Of a DNA stretch of 64,000 nucleotides, positions 12,711-24,279 are shown piece by piece. The translations under genes and the position numbers were made by a program. This DNA is from Talinum fruticosum (lineage: Eukaryota > Streptophyta > Magnoliopsida > Caryophyllales > Talinaceae), in NCBI GenBank assembly GCA_021018815.1, contig JAITYX010000021.1, positions 6,229,001-6,293,000 of the forward strand, written 5' to 3'. Each line of letters begins with the position of its first letter. Positions within the stretch are counted from its first letter, which is position 1. The notes below the pieces were generated by a model. That model worked only from the letters and a program-made list of their open reading frames with translations. It did no database searches and was not told the DNA's origin.

Positions 12711-13720
12711 GAAGCGAGGGAGGGGATCAAATTAGATCTAATACGTATACAAGCTTTAGTAATTTGTTCACTAAAGAGGAACAATTTGATTAAGAACTTA
12801 TTAGTTTGGAGTTAATTGTTTTTCAAGTATCCAAAATTTTCCTTTTTTTCTCTAAAGCTTTGAAATTTCTTTTAATTATTCTGATTTTTCTAAATAAATT
12901 ATCAGTTGCCCTTATGTATTTAAAGTCATCATTAAAGTTTCCCTTTTTAGATGACACGGTCTCAAATAAAATTTACTATTCTTGCTATTATACCAAACTC
13001 AACTTACTGTTAGCATACATAGTATCTCTAATTTCTTCCAATTTTTTTATTTTTCTAAATAAAAATAAAAATTCATTTTATTTATTTATTTTTACAATCT
13101 AGAAGAACGTGCCCTAAAGTTGATGAAAAGTGACTAAAAAAAATGGCAAAAAGCAGGTGTTGCTTTTATTTTCTAATAATTTGTATGTGCATAATAAAAC
13201 CTAGGTAGAGCTACTACAATGAGAATATTCCGGAGCATGGGAGAAGGATATGGGGAATATATCCCTGCGTACAGCCTTAAAGCTCTTAATTAATAGGCAT
13301 GGTTATGGAACCCTAGAGTTGAGTTCCAGGCTCATCTGCACATGGTATAAATCAAACCCAAGCTAAACCCTAAATAAATTAACATAACCATTAAAAATAA
13401 ATAAATAAATAGATTTAAAAGTTAAAAGGCAAAAAAGTTCCTCTATATATTAATGAATTGAGCTTAAAACAGATCTCATGCATGGAGAATCCTTGCATCT
13501 GGGAGTTGGGATCATCCCCTCAACTTTGCGGCTCTGAAAAGTCACACTTCAATTCTCTCACCATGCTTTCAATTATATAATTTTTTTAATTCAATGCATA
13601 AGCATAAATAGTGTCTGATATTATTAGTTAAGTGATTAAGATTAAATTTTCAGTATATTAAGTTTCATATTTAATTTTCTCTTGTAATTATCAATCCAAA
13701 AAAAAGTTAACAAACATTGT

Positions 13721-13971
13721 TCATCAATTTTACAATATTTGTTGCTTTAATAAGTTTTTTATTTCACAATATATGACACTTTACAATTTTACCGACTAGT
13801 TTATCAATTTAAACTTATTAATTGTATTTTTCTATTTTTTATTCACTTTTCTCATTTAAAGTAAAATTTTGGAACAATTTGGTCTTTTAATACAAATTTT
13901 ATCATGACTTTTGTATTTTCTTAATATTCCTTCATAATCCCGAAATTATAATTATTTTAAAATAAAATGAG
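13721..13971. mobile_element. Stowaway-like MITE, copy 2 (diverged)
   Basis: The left end (ATCAATTTTACAATATTTG) and inverted right end (CTCATTTTATTTTAAAAT) resemble each other. The interior aligns in order with copy 1: GACACTTTACAAT, then ...AATTTGGTCTTTTAATAC, then ...GACTTTTGTATTTT. TA follows the right end at 13972-13973. The left boundary is less certain. Confidence 0.55.
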
Positions 13972-13979
13972 TACTAATT

Positions 13980-16900
13980 GTCGGTAGGTTTTGAAACCGA
14001 AGTACTATATAATTGTCATTATTTTTTAATTAATTTGATGCGTTTGATAAGATTTTAATGTATTTGTATATAGTATTTAGTTAATTTAATCCTTTAACTA
14101 TGAATCCCGTGATGGTTTTTTTTTTGAATAAAATGTCTTTTTAAAAATAATATCACACACTTTGAAATATTTGCTAGTTCATAATTAAAAATATCACATT
14201 TTCCCGTTGTATCTCATATATATCAAACAAGTCTATATCTATATGAAAAAAATTATCAGACAATTTACTACGACAAATTATTCTAATGGATCGTCCAAGC
14301 ACTATATGATCAACTAACAATTGAATACGTTACACTATCGACTAGTTGTTAATTGTAGTAGATAGATATATAGTGTTTCTGTTTTTAGGAAAATTATACC
14401 ATAATCTAAGTTGCTTTTAAGTCTATGTCTAAGTTATTGTAATTATTACTTATGCTCTATCTTAATCGAAGACCAACTGGGGTTGCTATGGATGGCTAAT
14501 GGTTACCAAATGTTGAAACTAATTGAATAGTCATCCATATATATGGACACGAATGACCAATAAAGTGTAAATTGAGTTAACAGTAATGTCACTCGATAAT
14601 GATATAAATTTAAATTTTTAAAAGTGAGAAAAAATATGGATATGAGCAAACCTATTTATCTGCACAATCCCAAGATTCAACGGCCATCGCTGCTTGAATA
14701 AGCTATGATCCCACCAAGCGACGACTCTAATCACCAGGTTCGTCCCTAAATCTCATCATTTAGTCGCATGTTACCCTACATTTATGCTATCGGAGTATAA
14801 TGGCTCAATATGTCAATGTTCTAGGGTTTTTAAAGTATTGTAATGTGATTTTGCTCAATCTTTTTTCCGTAGATTTAGAATTCATCTTAAAACCATCAAG
14901 TTAGAACCGTCACATGCGCGATTCATAGGGAGCATCAAAGGTTTCTGAGGTAGTTGTGGGTATCATGTGTTTTGTTTGTCACAAATAGAGATTTTCATGT
15001 ATTCTCCCACGCCCACCTTTATTTTTTGGTGGGTATGGGAGTAAAAAGCGTCGATCAGCTGTTGATGTCGGGGGAGGGATGTTGAATTTTGCTGGGAAGC
15101 ATTTCTTTAGTCTTCCAAGTGATAGTGGTCTTCAAATATTTCGAACTCTTTATGGTAGGTGGCTAGCTTTTATCCCCATTTGGAAAGAAGAAAATATTTC
15201 TATTCTTCAACTTTGCACAGACAGACCTAGCTATCAATTATCATGTATTTTAAAAATTCAAAATTCAGTATCAACGTAGGTTGGTTCAAGTGATTTGATA
15301 CTTGTTTCGTGTGGTATCAATTATCAAAATTAAGGTTTTAAGTTTGAGTCTTGTGAGTAAGAAAAATATATGATGAGAGAGCTCTATCGTATGTATAGGC
15401 CAACAACAGCCCAACTTCAGTAAAATGGGGGATCCAAAACCCAAAAAGAAAAGAAAATACAGAAGGTGGTCACTGTTCACTAACATCCTTCATTTCCCCA
15501 AAGTTTTTTTTTTTTGGGGGGGAATGTGCATTTTTAATGGGGAGAAAAAAGTCAAGCTTTTCAATACTGGATTTGAAGAGATGAAACTAAAACTTCTTCG
15601 TGAGCTGAAATATGCTTTCGATTGATGTAATGCATTATGGTGGTCTATGTTTTTCTTTTCCACTCTAAGGTTTCAACAGGAACATCTTCTCTCTAGTCCT
15701 TGGGTAAGGCTGCATAACAGCTTGCCTCCGATACCCTGCCTTCCACGGGTGGAGCCCGAGAAGGATTCCGTAAATCAGAGTTGATGGTATAATTTGATAA
15801 TTGATACCACATGAAACACGATTAGTGTATTGGTTAATGAACTTGGCTCCATTTTGTTAGTATCAGTTTGAATTTAAATTAGCTGCTTTCTCTGTTTTAT
15901 TTTGAACGGTAAACCAGTCTTTCTTAACCCCTCCATTGGTGGTGACGTCGTTTTCTAGAAGTTGAATATTTTCTTGTTAGAAATTGAAAATCATTTTTAC
16001 AACGGTAGAACATTAACCCTGACAAAGGAAGAAAAAATATTGTAGCATCCCTAACCATTAATGCACCACCCTACTTTATATTGGTAGGCTGGTTAACAGA
16101 AGACATTAGTAGCAAGTATTGTCAAAAGGCTCTGCCATTTTAGTAGAAAATGGGAGCTTGCAATAAATTGGATTAGTTGTAATAGTAACAAATACGCCTA
16201 TAAATGGCCATCCTTGTAACCGCAGAAATCAATCAAGTTTTATGAGTATTTTCACTAAATACTTTGAGTGTTGAAAGGTTGAGTGTGTCTCTCTTCCTCT
16301 ATCAATTCCTAAGAGTAGGAAGTATAGAGTTCCTGTATCGTTGGGTTGGCCTCCAATGTGGTGATTTCGGCCTCCGACTCGATTTCTCGATTCGGAATTT
16401 ATCTACCCCTTCCCATCCGGTGTCACATTTGCAAAGATTACTCTGTTTCCCTAGTGAAGGGTTTTTCCTATGTGAACTGGATTTTATATGTAATTTTTGT
16501 TTTACTATCCACCCCCTCCCCCAAAATAAAAAGTTTCATTGTTATATTTAAGAAATATATAATTAGTTAACTTAAGATATGGTTTCATAAGCTAGACTCT
16601 TGAAATTTAAAATATGCAGGTGCTCTTTAGCATTGCGTTGAGGATAGATTGGGGGATGGGGTCTAGGTGTATGCTTAAAACCACATAAGAGTAGCTTAGT
16701 GAAGGGTTCTATCTGCAAAAGGAAAAAAAAAAATTCTGAGTATCTAAAAAAATCAGCCTTTCTGCTCATTTTACCATAATTTACATGTATACTGGTGTTT
16801 AACCTTCTTGATGTACATTAACTACATCAATTAAAACACATAAGTTGAAGCTACTGTTGCTAGTATTGTGCATCCCTCAATGACAGCACTGGGTAAGTAA

Positions 16901-17986
16901 GCAACCATAAATAAATTGACCAGGTGGTTAGGGAGTCCCTGGGCTAGAGAAAAGCTCCTTTAATAAGCCATTGCCCAAAGAATCTTTGTGAAATTCCTAC
17001 GAATAACAAAATATTTTAATTGGCACCCCGTTATTGAGACCTCCAATTTTGCGGTTGGATTTTGAACCTTGCTTCTGAGCCCAAGCCTAAGTTTACTCAG
17101 CAAGTTTGGTGCATCACCCCTAAGTAATGGCTAACCTATTATATGATGCCATTTACTATCTAAAGCTATGCTGCGGATAGGCTAACCTTCTTAATGAGCT
17201 TGAATTTTAATCTTTTTATCTAAATGGCAACCAACATAATAGATCAATTTGCTTGAACTAGTTCTAGACAGGAAGGGGTGGCTGTTGGACATGCTCAATA
17301 CTACCCTTGTGCTCTAGGAATTGTTATGTTGAATTTGCAACAAAATTTTTCTAGTCGTTAAGTATTGAGAGTTGGGGGTCCTTGTGTGATAGCAATCTAC
17401 ATGGCATGTCTCTGTTGAAGAATTCCTACACTTGGTCCAAATATTATTTTCACTAATTTGGTTATACTTAATGCTTATGACCAGAGTTAGTCTGGTGGTT
17501 GAAGCAGTATGGATTCAAGATATTCTAACTGGCAGAGATGATAGGAGTAGGTATTTCAAATACAACGTTAACTTGCCCAGGCATGTACTTTCTGTGTTGC
17601 ATATTCTTTCATCTCGTGTCTGGTTTGGAAAAAATTACCTTGTTTCTATTTTTCACTTTTTAGATTTTATTGCTTTCATTTTTTCAAGATTGTGCAATAT
17701 GTTTACTCCTGTACATGTGTGGTCCAGCGGACAGCAACTGGTGGTAGCGTTTCTATCTAGTTATCAATTGACCCTATGATGACCCCCTCAATGTGACGAA
17801 GTAAAAATGAGGAATGGATTATAGATTGGATGAAAACGAAGGGGGGAGCAAAGAGAACTAGAATGATGACAAGCTTATTTGTCTGACACTATTTCTTGAC
17901 ATGGCGGAAGTGACACGTCTGGCAATCTTTTGACTTGAAAGAAATTAATATTCACAGCACAGATTATTATAGGCCATTGTAGTTTA
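13980..17986. other. Noncoding DNA between CEP loci, with possible retroelement pieces
   Basis: No gene is recognised. GC is somewhat higher than in the flanking AT-rich DNA, suggesting old transcribed or transposon-derived sequence. A patch at 15690-15790 (GGGTAAGGCTGCATAAC followed by a GC-rich stretch) resembles the Au-type plant SINE head from memory. The stretch 16030-16430 has a promoter-like TATAAATGG and leader reminiscent of a solo LTR, but no target duplication could be shown. All ORFs here (for example near 15079, 16264 and 17432) lack family features. Confidence 0.4.
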
Positions 17987-18881
17987 TCAATTTGGGTTTC
18001 TGTTTTCCTTAAAAATAGCATGGCCGGCACCTGGACTGTGACCAGGCGTAGTAGGCCGGTAGTCATCTGGTTCTCCTGCATGAGGACGTAGTGCTCCTAG
18101 ATGCTTGCTTTGTTGTGCTGATGCAATGCTTTTCGAATTGTTTTCAAAAGAATGGCCAACTCCAGGTCTATCTCCTGGTGTTGTTTGTTGGAAATTACTT
18201 TTGCATTTGTCACCAAGACAATGTCTTGTAATCTCCTTCGATTTTTCTTTGCTACTAGATGACCAGCACCAGGGTTGCTACCTGGTGATGTAGGTCGAAA
18301 ATTATTCTTATAAACCACAACAGGTTCACTGAAAAATGGACCACGAGTCACTGTTGTTGAGGTTAAACTTTTTGTTCTTCTGCAGCTTTATGATTTGGCC
18401 TTCTGTTGGCCGCTTCCCCGCCAGCACCTAGTCTCCGTTCTGTTGTAGTATGTCTGTAGTGACCTGCTGACACTGCAAGAGTGTTTACCATTGTAGATTC
18501 TCCAGTTAGCTGGTTTGGTGAGATGTATGTGTTACCCACTCAAGAGTGACCTGGTGACCTAGGGTGGAAATCATTGAGGAATTGTTTACCTGGACAGTTG
18601 GCCTGCACATCAGTGTCCTCTTTGCTTACCTTAAAAGAATCTGCTATATGGCTGCTCTCTTGTGTTATGTGAGTTGGTTCTAATAAGGGGAAGTTATTTT
18701 GGTTTACTGCAATTTGAGGAAAATCAGCAGAGGTTTTTTCTGCAGCAATCTTTGGGCTCTCAACATAGATGATCCCTACTCCGTCTAGCCACTGTAGCTG
18801 CCTCCCTTCTCCAGAAAACATTTGACGACTGAAGACAGTAAACACAAATGCAGATATATTCATGAGTTGGATTTTGGTCAT
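17987..18881 (-). pseudogene. Five-domain CEP precursor locus, interrupted by one stop and two frame breaks
   Basis: It opens at 18881 with a signal-peptide-like start (MTKIQLMNISAFVF...). Five CEP-type domains follow. Domain 1 (about 18528-18572) is DFHPRSPGHS, then TGA at 18540, then VGNT. Domain 2 (18461-18417) is the eroded HYRHTTTERRLGAGG. Domain 3 (18303-18259) is NFRPTSPGSNPGAGH. Domain 4 (18196-18152) is NFQQTTPGDRPGVGH. Domain 5 (18064-18020) is DYRPTTPGHSPGAGH, followed by the stop at 17987. Domains 1-2 share a frame across the TGA, and domains 4-5 share a frame. Each of the 2-to-3 and 3-to-4 steps needs one extra base. The 2-to-3 break coincides with an A5 run (T5 on plus, 18369-18373); the 3-to-4 break lies at 18250-18260. 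As written only a 113-residue protein ending inside domain 1 is made. Domains 3 and 5 remain textbook-like, so the locus is either recently dead or partly an assembly artefact. Confidence 0.8.
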
Positions 18882-19043
18882 GTTTGAAGAAGGGTATTGT
18901 CCAATATTTCTTGTTCTTGGGAGAAAATTAAGCTGAAAAATGAAATTTGGAGAGAAATGAGGGTACGAAGAATGAGGATGGCATCACAGGTCTAGTGAGG
19001 CAATGTGCTGTGGGTGATGATTAATATCAGATCTGAGTTTGAG

Positions 19044-19053
19044 ATATATAATA
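19044..19053 (-). promoter_or_regulatory. Possible TATA box of the five-domain CEP locus
   Basis: On the minus strand it reads TATTATATAT, about 165 bp upstream of the Met at 18881. The position is plausible but there is no other support. Confidence 0.35.
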
Positions 19054-19059
19054 CTAGAG

Positions 19060-22000
19060 ACAAAATAATATCCATAAGGGCTAGTTTCTGCTCATTAAAA
19101 AAATCCCTATGGTCAACTTCCTTTCGGTATTATAGAAAGCCACCGTAATAATTATGATGTCCCTCTTAATTAGACTTGCATTCTAGGAGGCTTTCTTGAA
19201 GTGTTCTTTTTGTTTATAACATTTTTAATCCTTTTGGGCCAGCGAATTCAGCCTCCCTGATGGTTTTGTCACATAGTAAGGTTGCTTGTATCCTTAACCC
19301 CTAGACCTTGCCATTGGTGGGATTCACATTGGTTATTGTTGATTGTATTGTTCAGAAAATCCAAAAACCTGTTCTGTTACTGTGTGTGTGTTTTTTTGGT
19401 TGTTGCAATCAAGCTATTTAACTATTCAATCCTCTGAGGTTAGCTAAAATTTTCGAAATCACTGGTTGGCTCAAAACCAGAAGCTGAGGCCTAGAGCACT
19501 AGCCTTGTGCTTGCTGGATAAAAAGTTGATTGTAAAACATGTTCACTCTTGAAATCTCGTGGACATCGAATATGGAGGGTCTAACATTAGTGTCTCGAAA
19601 TTCACAGGTTACATTTCTTTGTCCACCTCCATCAGGTTTCAGAAACTCTGCCTGATTTATATGTGCATAATGATCCCTAAGCTTCATGATCTAAAATACT
19701 GATAAGGAGGTTAGATTGGATGAAATATCTGAAACCTGTTATTTAGATGTCCATCATTATTATAATGCTAGATTCTCGCATTCTCATGTCAACAGATGAG
19801 TCTTGATTCATTCATTTCCCCGCTTACAGTGCTTTCCTCTGCAGAGTCTGAAGTGCATGTGGGTTTCAAAGTTCAGTGTACATAAGGTATAAGTGTTGTT
19901 TAACCATACAACACTGCTTGATGTGGAGCCTGCAACAGCAAGGCGAACTGGCTTGACTATGAGGATACAAAGACTATATTAGTTCACTTGGCAAGAAGTC
20001 ACCAAAATAACTTATACATTGCCTGCTTTTGATTGTCATGTTCTGTTTGTTTTTTCCTGTTTTTATTGTAGAATTAACAGTATTGATTTGACCAAAAAAA
20101 AAAATTGTTCTTGCTAAAATCTTAATCCATGGAAATTTTGAATTGTGCTGATCTACTGAAGGATTGAAGTGATGCTTTGTTGTTTGACATTTGAAGGAAA
20201 GTTGTTATATTCATTGCAGGATGATAGGAATTGCAAGCATTTTCTGTTTATGAAATATGAACTGCCGCTCAGTCTGGCTTCAAAGTTTTAACCACAAAGT
20301 ATGCCGAAAGCTGGGAGATTCTCTTGTACTTCCCCACTCAAAGATATATAGTCACTTTTCATGAATGGCTGGCTGCAGCATTTGGAAATATTGGTCCACA
20401 AATAAAGGTGAAGCACATTTGTCTTTGTGCTGTTGCTTAAATTATTTTATAAAGCTCTTAAGTGTGGTATATGATTACTTAGCCGCTAATGACAAAGAGA
20501 TTCCCATCTCCAGCATACCACTAATCAGTATTTTCTTTCTTGATTTATCACTAGAAGTCATGGTGCTTTTGCTATGTCACCTTATGGAATTATAACTGTA
20601 ATGATCTACATATGTTTGTCATCTTTATCCTGAATTCAAGTAGATCTTTGTCCTTAGCCCTCCCTTAAATGTGAGCATCTGGTTATATGATGGTTTGCAC
20701 TAATTTCCTTTTGGTCTTTCATTTATGATTTATAAATTCTTGTTGGATCATAGACTATGTAAGATTTTATTCAAGATTGCTTACCATGTCAGTATCCACG
20801 TTACAGGTTGGCTATTGAGCATATAATCCTGAGTATGTGGTGCTCTTTAGGGCAAATCATTCTCCCATATATTGGTGCTTAGTAAATATGTATGGCTAGG
20901 ACGGGATTCAGAATGAAAAAAAGTGGTACCAAAGCTGCTAATGGTCCTACTCAAATCAAATGTGGTGTTGTGCCTTATTGATTATGAATAAAGGAAGGCC
21001 AATCCTTTGTGGTTAGATTGTCTACTTATTCTACTTGAGTACAGACTGTGAAAATAGCAACTAAAAAACTAAAGCATCCCTGAATGGCACATTCTGGCAA
21101 CTTTAAAAAGGAAAAAGAAAAAGAAAGAGAACCATTAATTTCTTTTTCTACCTTGTACACTCCACTCATGCATGGTGAGGTGAGAACTAGGAGCACGTTG
21201 GAAGTTGACTAATAATGTTATCAACTTTCATTAAGCATCATAAATAGCTTTTACATTTTTTTAGTATTTGGAGTTTATGCATGATTTTTTGTAGTATATT
21301 TTTTTCTTCAGGGTTGAATTCAATGCTGAGTTGTCCTCCTTTTGCTTTTCCGCATGTATGCTGGCTACTTATTATCCTGGTTCATTTGATGAATGACGGC
21401 CTTATTCAGCATGCCACGGTCAAGGCCAAAATATTTTATTCAAAACCACTCAAACCATCCAATCTGCAGAAGGTCCCAACTCCACCACCACTGCTGCTTG
21501 TCATGAACAAGTCTAATGGGGAACAGATACTGAGATCTTAGGAAGACATCTGATTTCCATCCACCCTGTTTCCCTTCTCTCTTTCCGATCAGAATAATCA
21601 ATTTTTGCAGTGGGCCAGTGACTGCTTGTTCTGCAGGTTGAGGAATCCTCTCTTCAGCTTTCGCTCTTGTATTAGAAATAATTCAAACCAAGTAATGACC
21701 ACAATAGCCATAAGTTGAAATATTACTATATTACAGAAATATCATTTATTTTATGCAATAGTGCTTTGACATTATTAGTTCTGTAGGCTGTAGAATTTGT
21801 AAATTCTGATCTTATTATAGTGAAGTGACCTTTTGAAGGTGCTTGTGTGGTTGGAACTTTTTCCTGAAGACAATATCTTTTGCTTTTGGCATATTAATAG
21901 TTTATGATATCTTTTAAAACTTTATGCTATCTTTTGTACCAGGGAACAATATAGTAACATTGGTAATTAAACATTATCTTAATATGAAGAGGCAGCTTTA

Positions 22001-23822
22001 CCTGAAAATTCATATAGCCTGTAATGATGAAATGGTCACCTTTGAGGGCTGAACCTCCGAAATTTCTCCTCCTGCCTTCTTAAAAAAGTGATGATGAGAT
22101 AGAGTTTCTTTCATTGTTTATTGCCAAACAAAATATGTGGGTGTAAGTCAGGATGAAAGTCAAACAGTAGCAGCAGTATTGAGTAAAAACCCAGAGTGAT
22201 CAGCCCTTTGATGGGATGTTGGGAACTCCGCATATGTGCATCCTCACCTGCAGTGAATCAAAAATAGCAAACACCCTTGTAGGGCATTTTCAGAAGCAAG
22301 CGTAGAGTAATGAAAAGAGAAATCATTAGTAGCACTAGAACTTATATGGTTCATGCGAGACAGTCCATGCCTCTGTGATAACTACGTGTAATGCTTAGCA
22401 TTCATTTGTTCTTGTTAATCTATTGCCTTATCAAACAAACTGTAGAACCCTCTGTTTTGTGCTGTTGCATTGTGACCACAAATGTGTGAAAACTAACCAT
22501 TTATGTAAGTGTGTCACCCGCTGAGAGCACGCAGGATGGACACATCCCACAAGGCTGATTTACAGAGAATTACAGTTTGCCATCATGGGAAAGCAATAAC
22601 AATGAAAAGAGACCATTTACTTTATGTTCCAAATTTTAAAAATGTTCTCTTTTCTTTCATCTATTGATCATGACCATTTATGTGTAAGTATCAAATTTTA
22701 GATTGATGCAGTAGAATTTAGATCTTCATCTTTGCAAGGATCCTTGACACGTTTTCAAATCCATATTCATACCTCAAGAGTAACGACTAAGCATGGAGGG
22801 TGTTACCCCGAATTATAGAGACTTGTTTTGTTCTACCCTAGATTACTTCACAAACTGTAGAACTGGAAATGCTTTTTGCTTGGCTAGGTGGTTGAGGTAA
22901 GGAAGCTACATGTTATTCCTCCTTGTTTGAGATTTATGAGGAGATGAATAAAATTACCGTACTTGCAGACTTGTAAAATTGCTTCATATTATCATATTCG
23001 TTCCCAGCATTCATCAGAAGTATTGTTTGTTGCACTGTGCTTAGGTTGATTTCTGCAGTGAATTCATGCTCTTTTTCAGAATATATTACTCTGGTTTATC
23101 CTATGCTATTTGAGATTTGACACTAACCAAACAAGATAGGAACCTCGGTATGCATGACTGTGAGTTAATATCTTGCAACATTTTAACACCTTTGTTTGGT
23201 TGTAGTTGTGTAACTTAGTTTATGAAGAGTGCTTGAACAGTAAGATTTTGCTTGTGTAGTGAGAACGGCAACAGCCTAGTGATTAGATGACTGTAAGATA
23301 TGTGATGCCTCAATGATTCTTGCTAAAATGTCTCTCATTTCTCCGTTTGGAGTCTTGCTAGTATGTTGAGATTGCTCATTCTGTCTCCATCAGGATTTTT
23401 GGGGGAGGGGGAGCCATAGAAGCAAATGCTCAATCTTCTAGATAATAATGTTATTACACAGGAGGTTGTGGATACTGGAAGAAATAGATTACTAGTTATC
23501 TCAATGTGCAGTTGGTGTTCTGTATTCTTGCTCGCAAGTATTGCCCTAATTTCTGAAATGTTGGCAGTAAAGATACTTGGTGTTTATTGCCTCTCTGCAT
23601 GCATGGGCAATAAGTAGCACAGAATACATCACATATGTAGTAAATATTGAAGGTACAAATGGGTTGTTAGAGGGAGATTTCACAAACTGAATATTTGGTT
23701 GCATGAATAATTGAGGAAATCTGTGTTGATAGTGCTTTTAACTTCAGAAAGGCAATTTCCCGTCAAAAGACAGAAGTAAAATGATAAGCTTGATAAATGT
23801 GATTTATCTGGCATGCAATGCC
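19060..23822. other. Noncoding interval between the second and third CEP loci
   Basis: No gene is recognised on either strand. Base composition is milder than in the AT-rich intergenic blocks, and scattered ORFs of 60-86 codons (for example near 20365, 21281 and 23426) have no recognisable motifs. It could be an unannotated long noncoding transcript or the remains of introns. No MITE ends or long repeats were found. Confidence 0.45.
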
Positions 23823-24158
23823 CTAATTGTGAAATGAATGTCCCGCACCAGGACTACGACCTGGGGCTGTGGGTCTGTAGCCATCCAAGCCGCCACTTGA
23901 TAGCGGTGGCGACTGAGATTCATCAAATACCTGAGCTGGGGCTGGAGGTTGGAACTCAGTATATGTGTCTTCATTTGCCATAGCCTCGTCTATGTTAATG
24001 TGTTCTGTTGTTTTTGTTGTTTGTTGGTGGTGAGTATGGAACCTAGGGACATCATTGACCTTCCCTAGTGTCATTTGCCTGCCATGGGTAAACCGAATTT
24101 CTTGGTAGAAAATCATTGCCGTAAAAACCCAGGCAATGGTCAACTTAGTGAAGCCCAT
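23823..24158 (-). CDS. CEP peptide hormone precursor, one full and one vestigial domain
   Basis: A 111-residue intronless ORF. Residues 1 to about 26 form a signal peptide (MGFTKLTIAWVFTAMIFY...) ending before GRQM, and the first mature residues resemble the GRQL start of the 18-kb locus. The C-terminal CEP domain is GYRPTAPGRSPGAGH (residues 93-107), followed by SFHN. Prolines 4, 7 and 11 and the final His are kept; the usual first Asp is displaced one residue upstream (DGYRP). Upstream, EFQPPAPAQ (near residue 68) matches the first nine positions of the CEP domain loosely and may be a decayed extra domain. The expected product is a secreted signalling peptide of the CEP class. A TATA box at 24268-24278 shares its context with the 10-kb CEP gene. 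Confidence 0.9.
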   Translation of the reverse strand: MGFTKLTIAWVFTAMIFYQEIRFTHGRQMTLGKVNDVPRFHTHHQQTTKTTEHINIDEAMANEDTYTEFQPPAPAQVFDESQSPPLSSGGLDGYRPTAPGRSPGAGHSFHN

Positions 24159-24267
24159 GGTACTTGTACCTTTTGGAGTGGGTGTAAAGGAAGAATGGGT
24201 GAGGGCAAGGGTTTGTAGTATCGAAGTTAGCTAAGCAGGATGCTATGACCTTTCAGCTTCTTGGGGG

Positions 24268-24278
24268 TATTTATAATA
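24268..24278 (-). promoter_or_regulatory. TATA box of the 24-kb CEP gene
   Basis: On the minus strand it reads TATTATAAATA, about 110 bp upstream of the start codon. Position and flanks match those of the 10-kb CEP gene. Confidence 0.6.
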
Positions 24279-24279
24279 C

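Noticed and set aside
16030..16430. Possible solo LTR with TATAAATGG
   Set aside because: No 5-bp target duplication and no second LTR; the termini are not convincing.
18097..18351. ORF of 84 codons starting MTRGPFF as a separate CEP gene
   Set aside because: It has no signal peptide and begins and ends by frame breaks inside the five-domain CEP locus, so it is part of that locus.
17987..18881. Introns as the cause of the frame changes in the five-domain CEP locus
   Set aside because: The shifts are a single base each, with domain-like sequence continuing directly across; there is no room for introns, and CEP genes are normally intronless.
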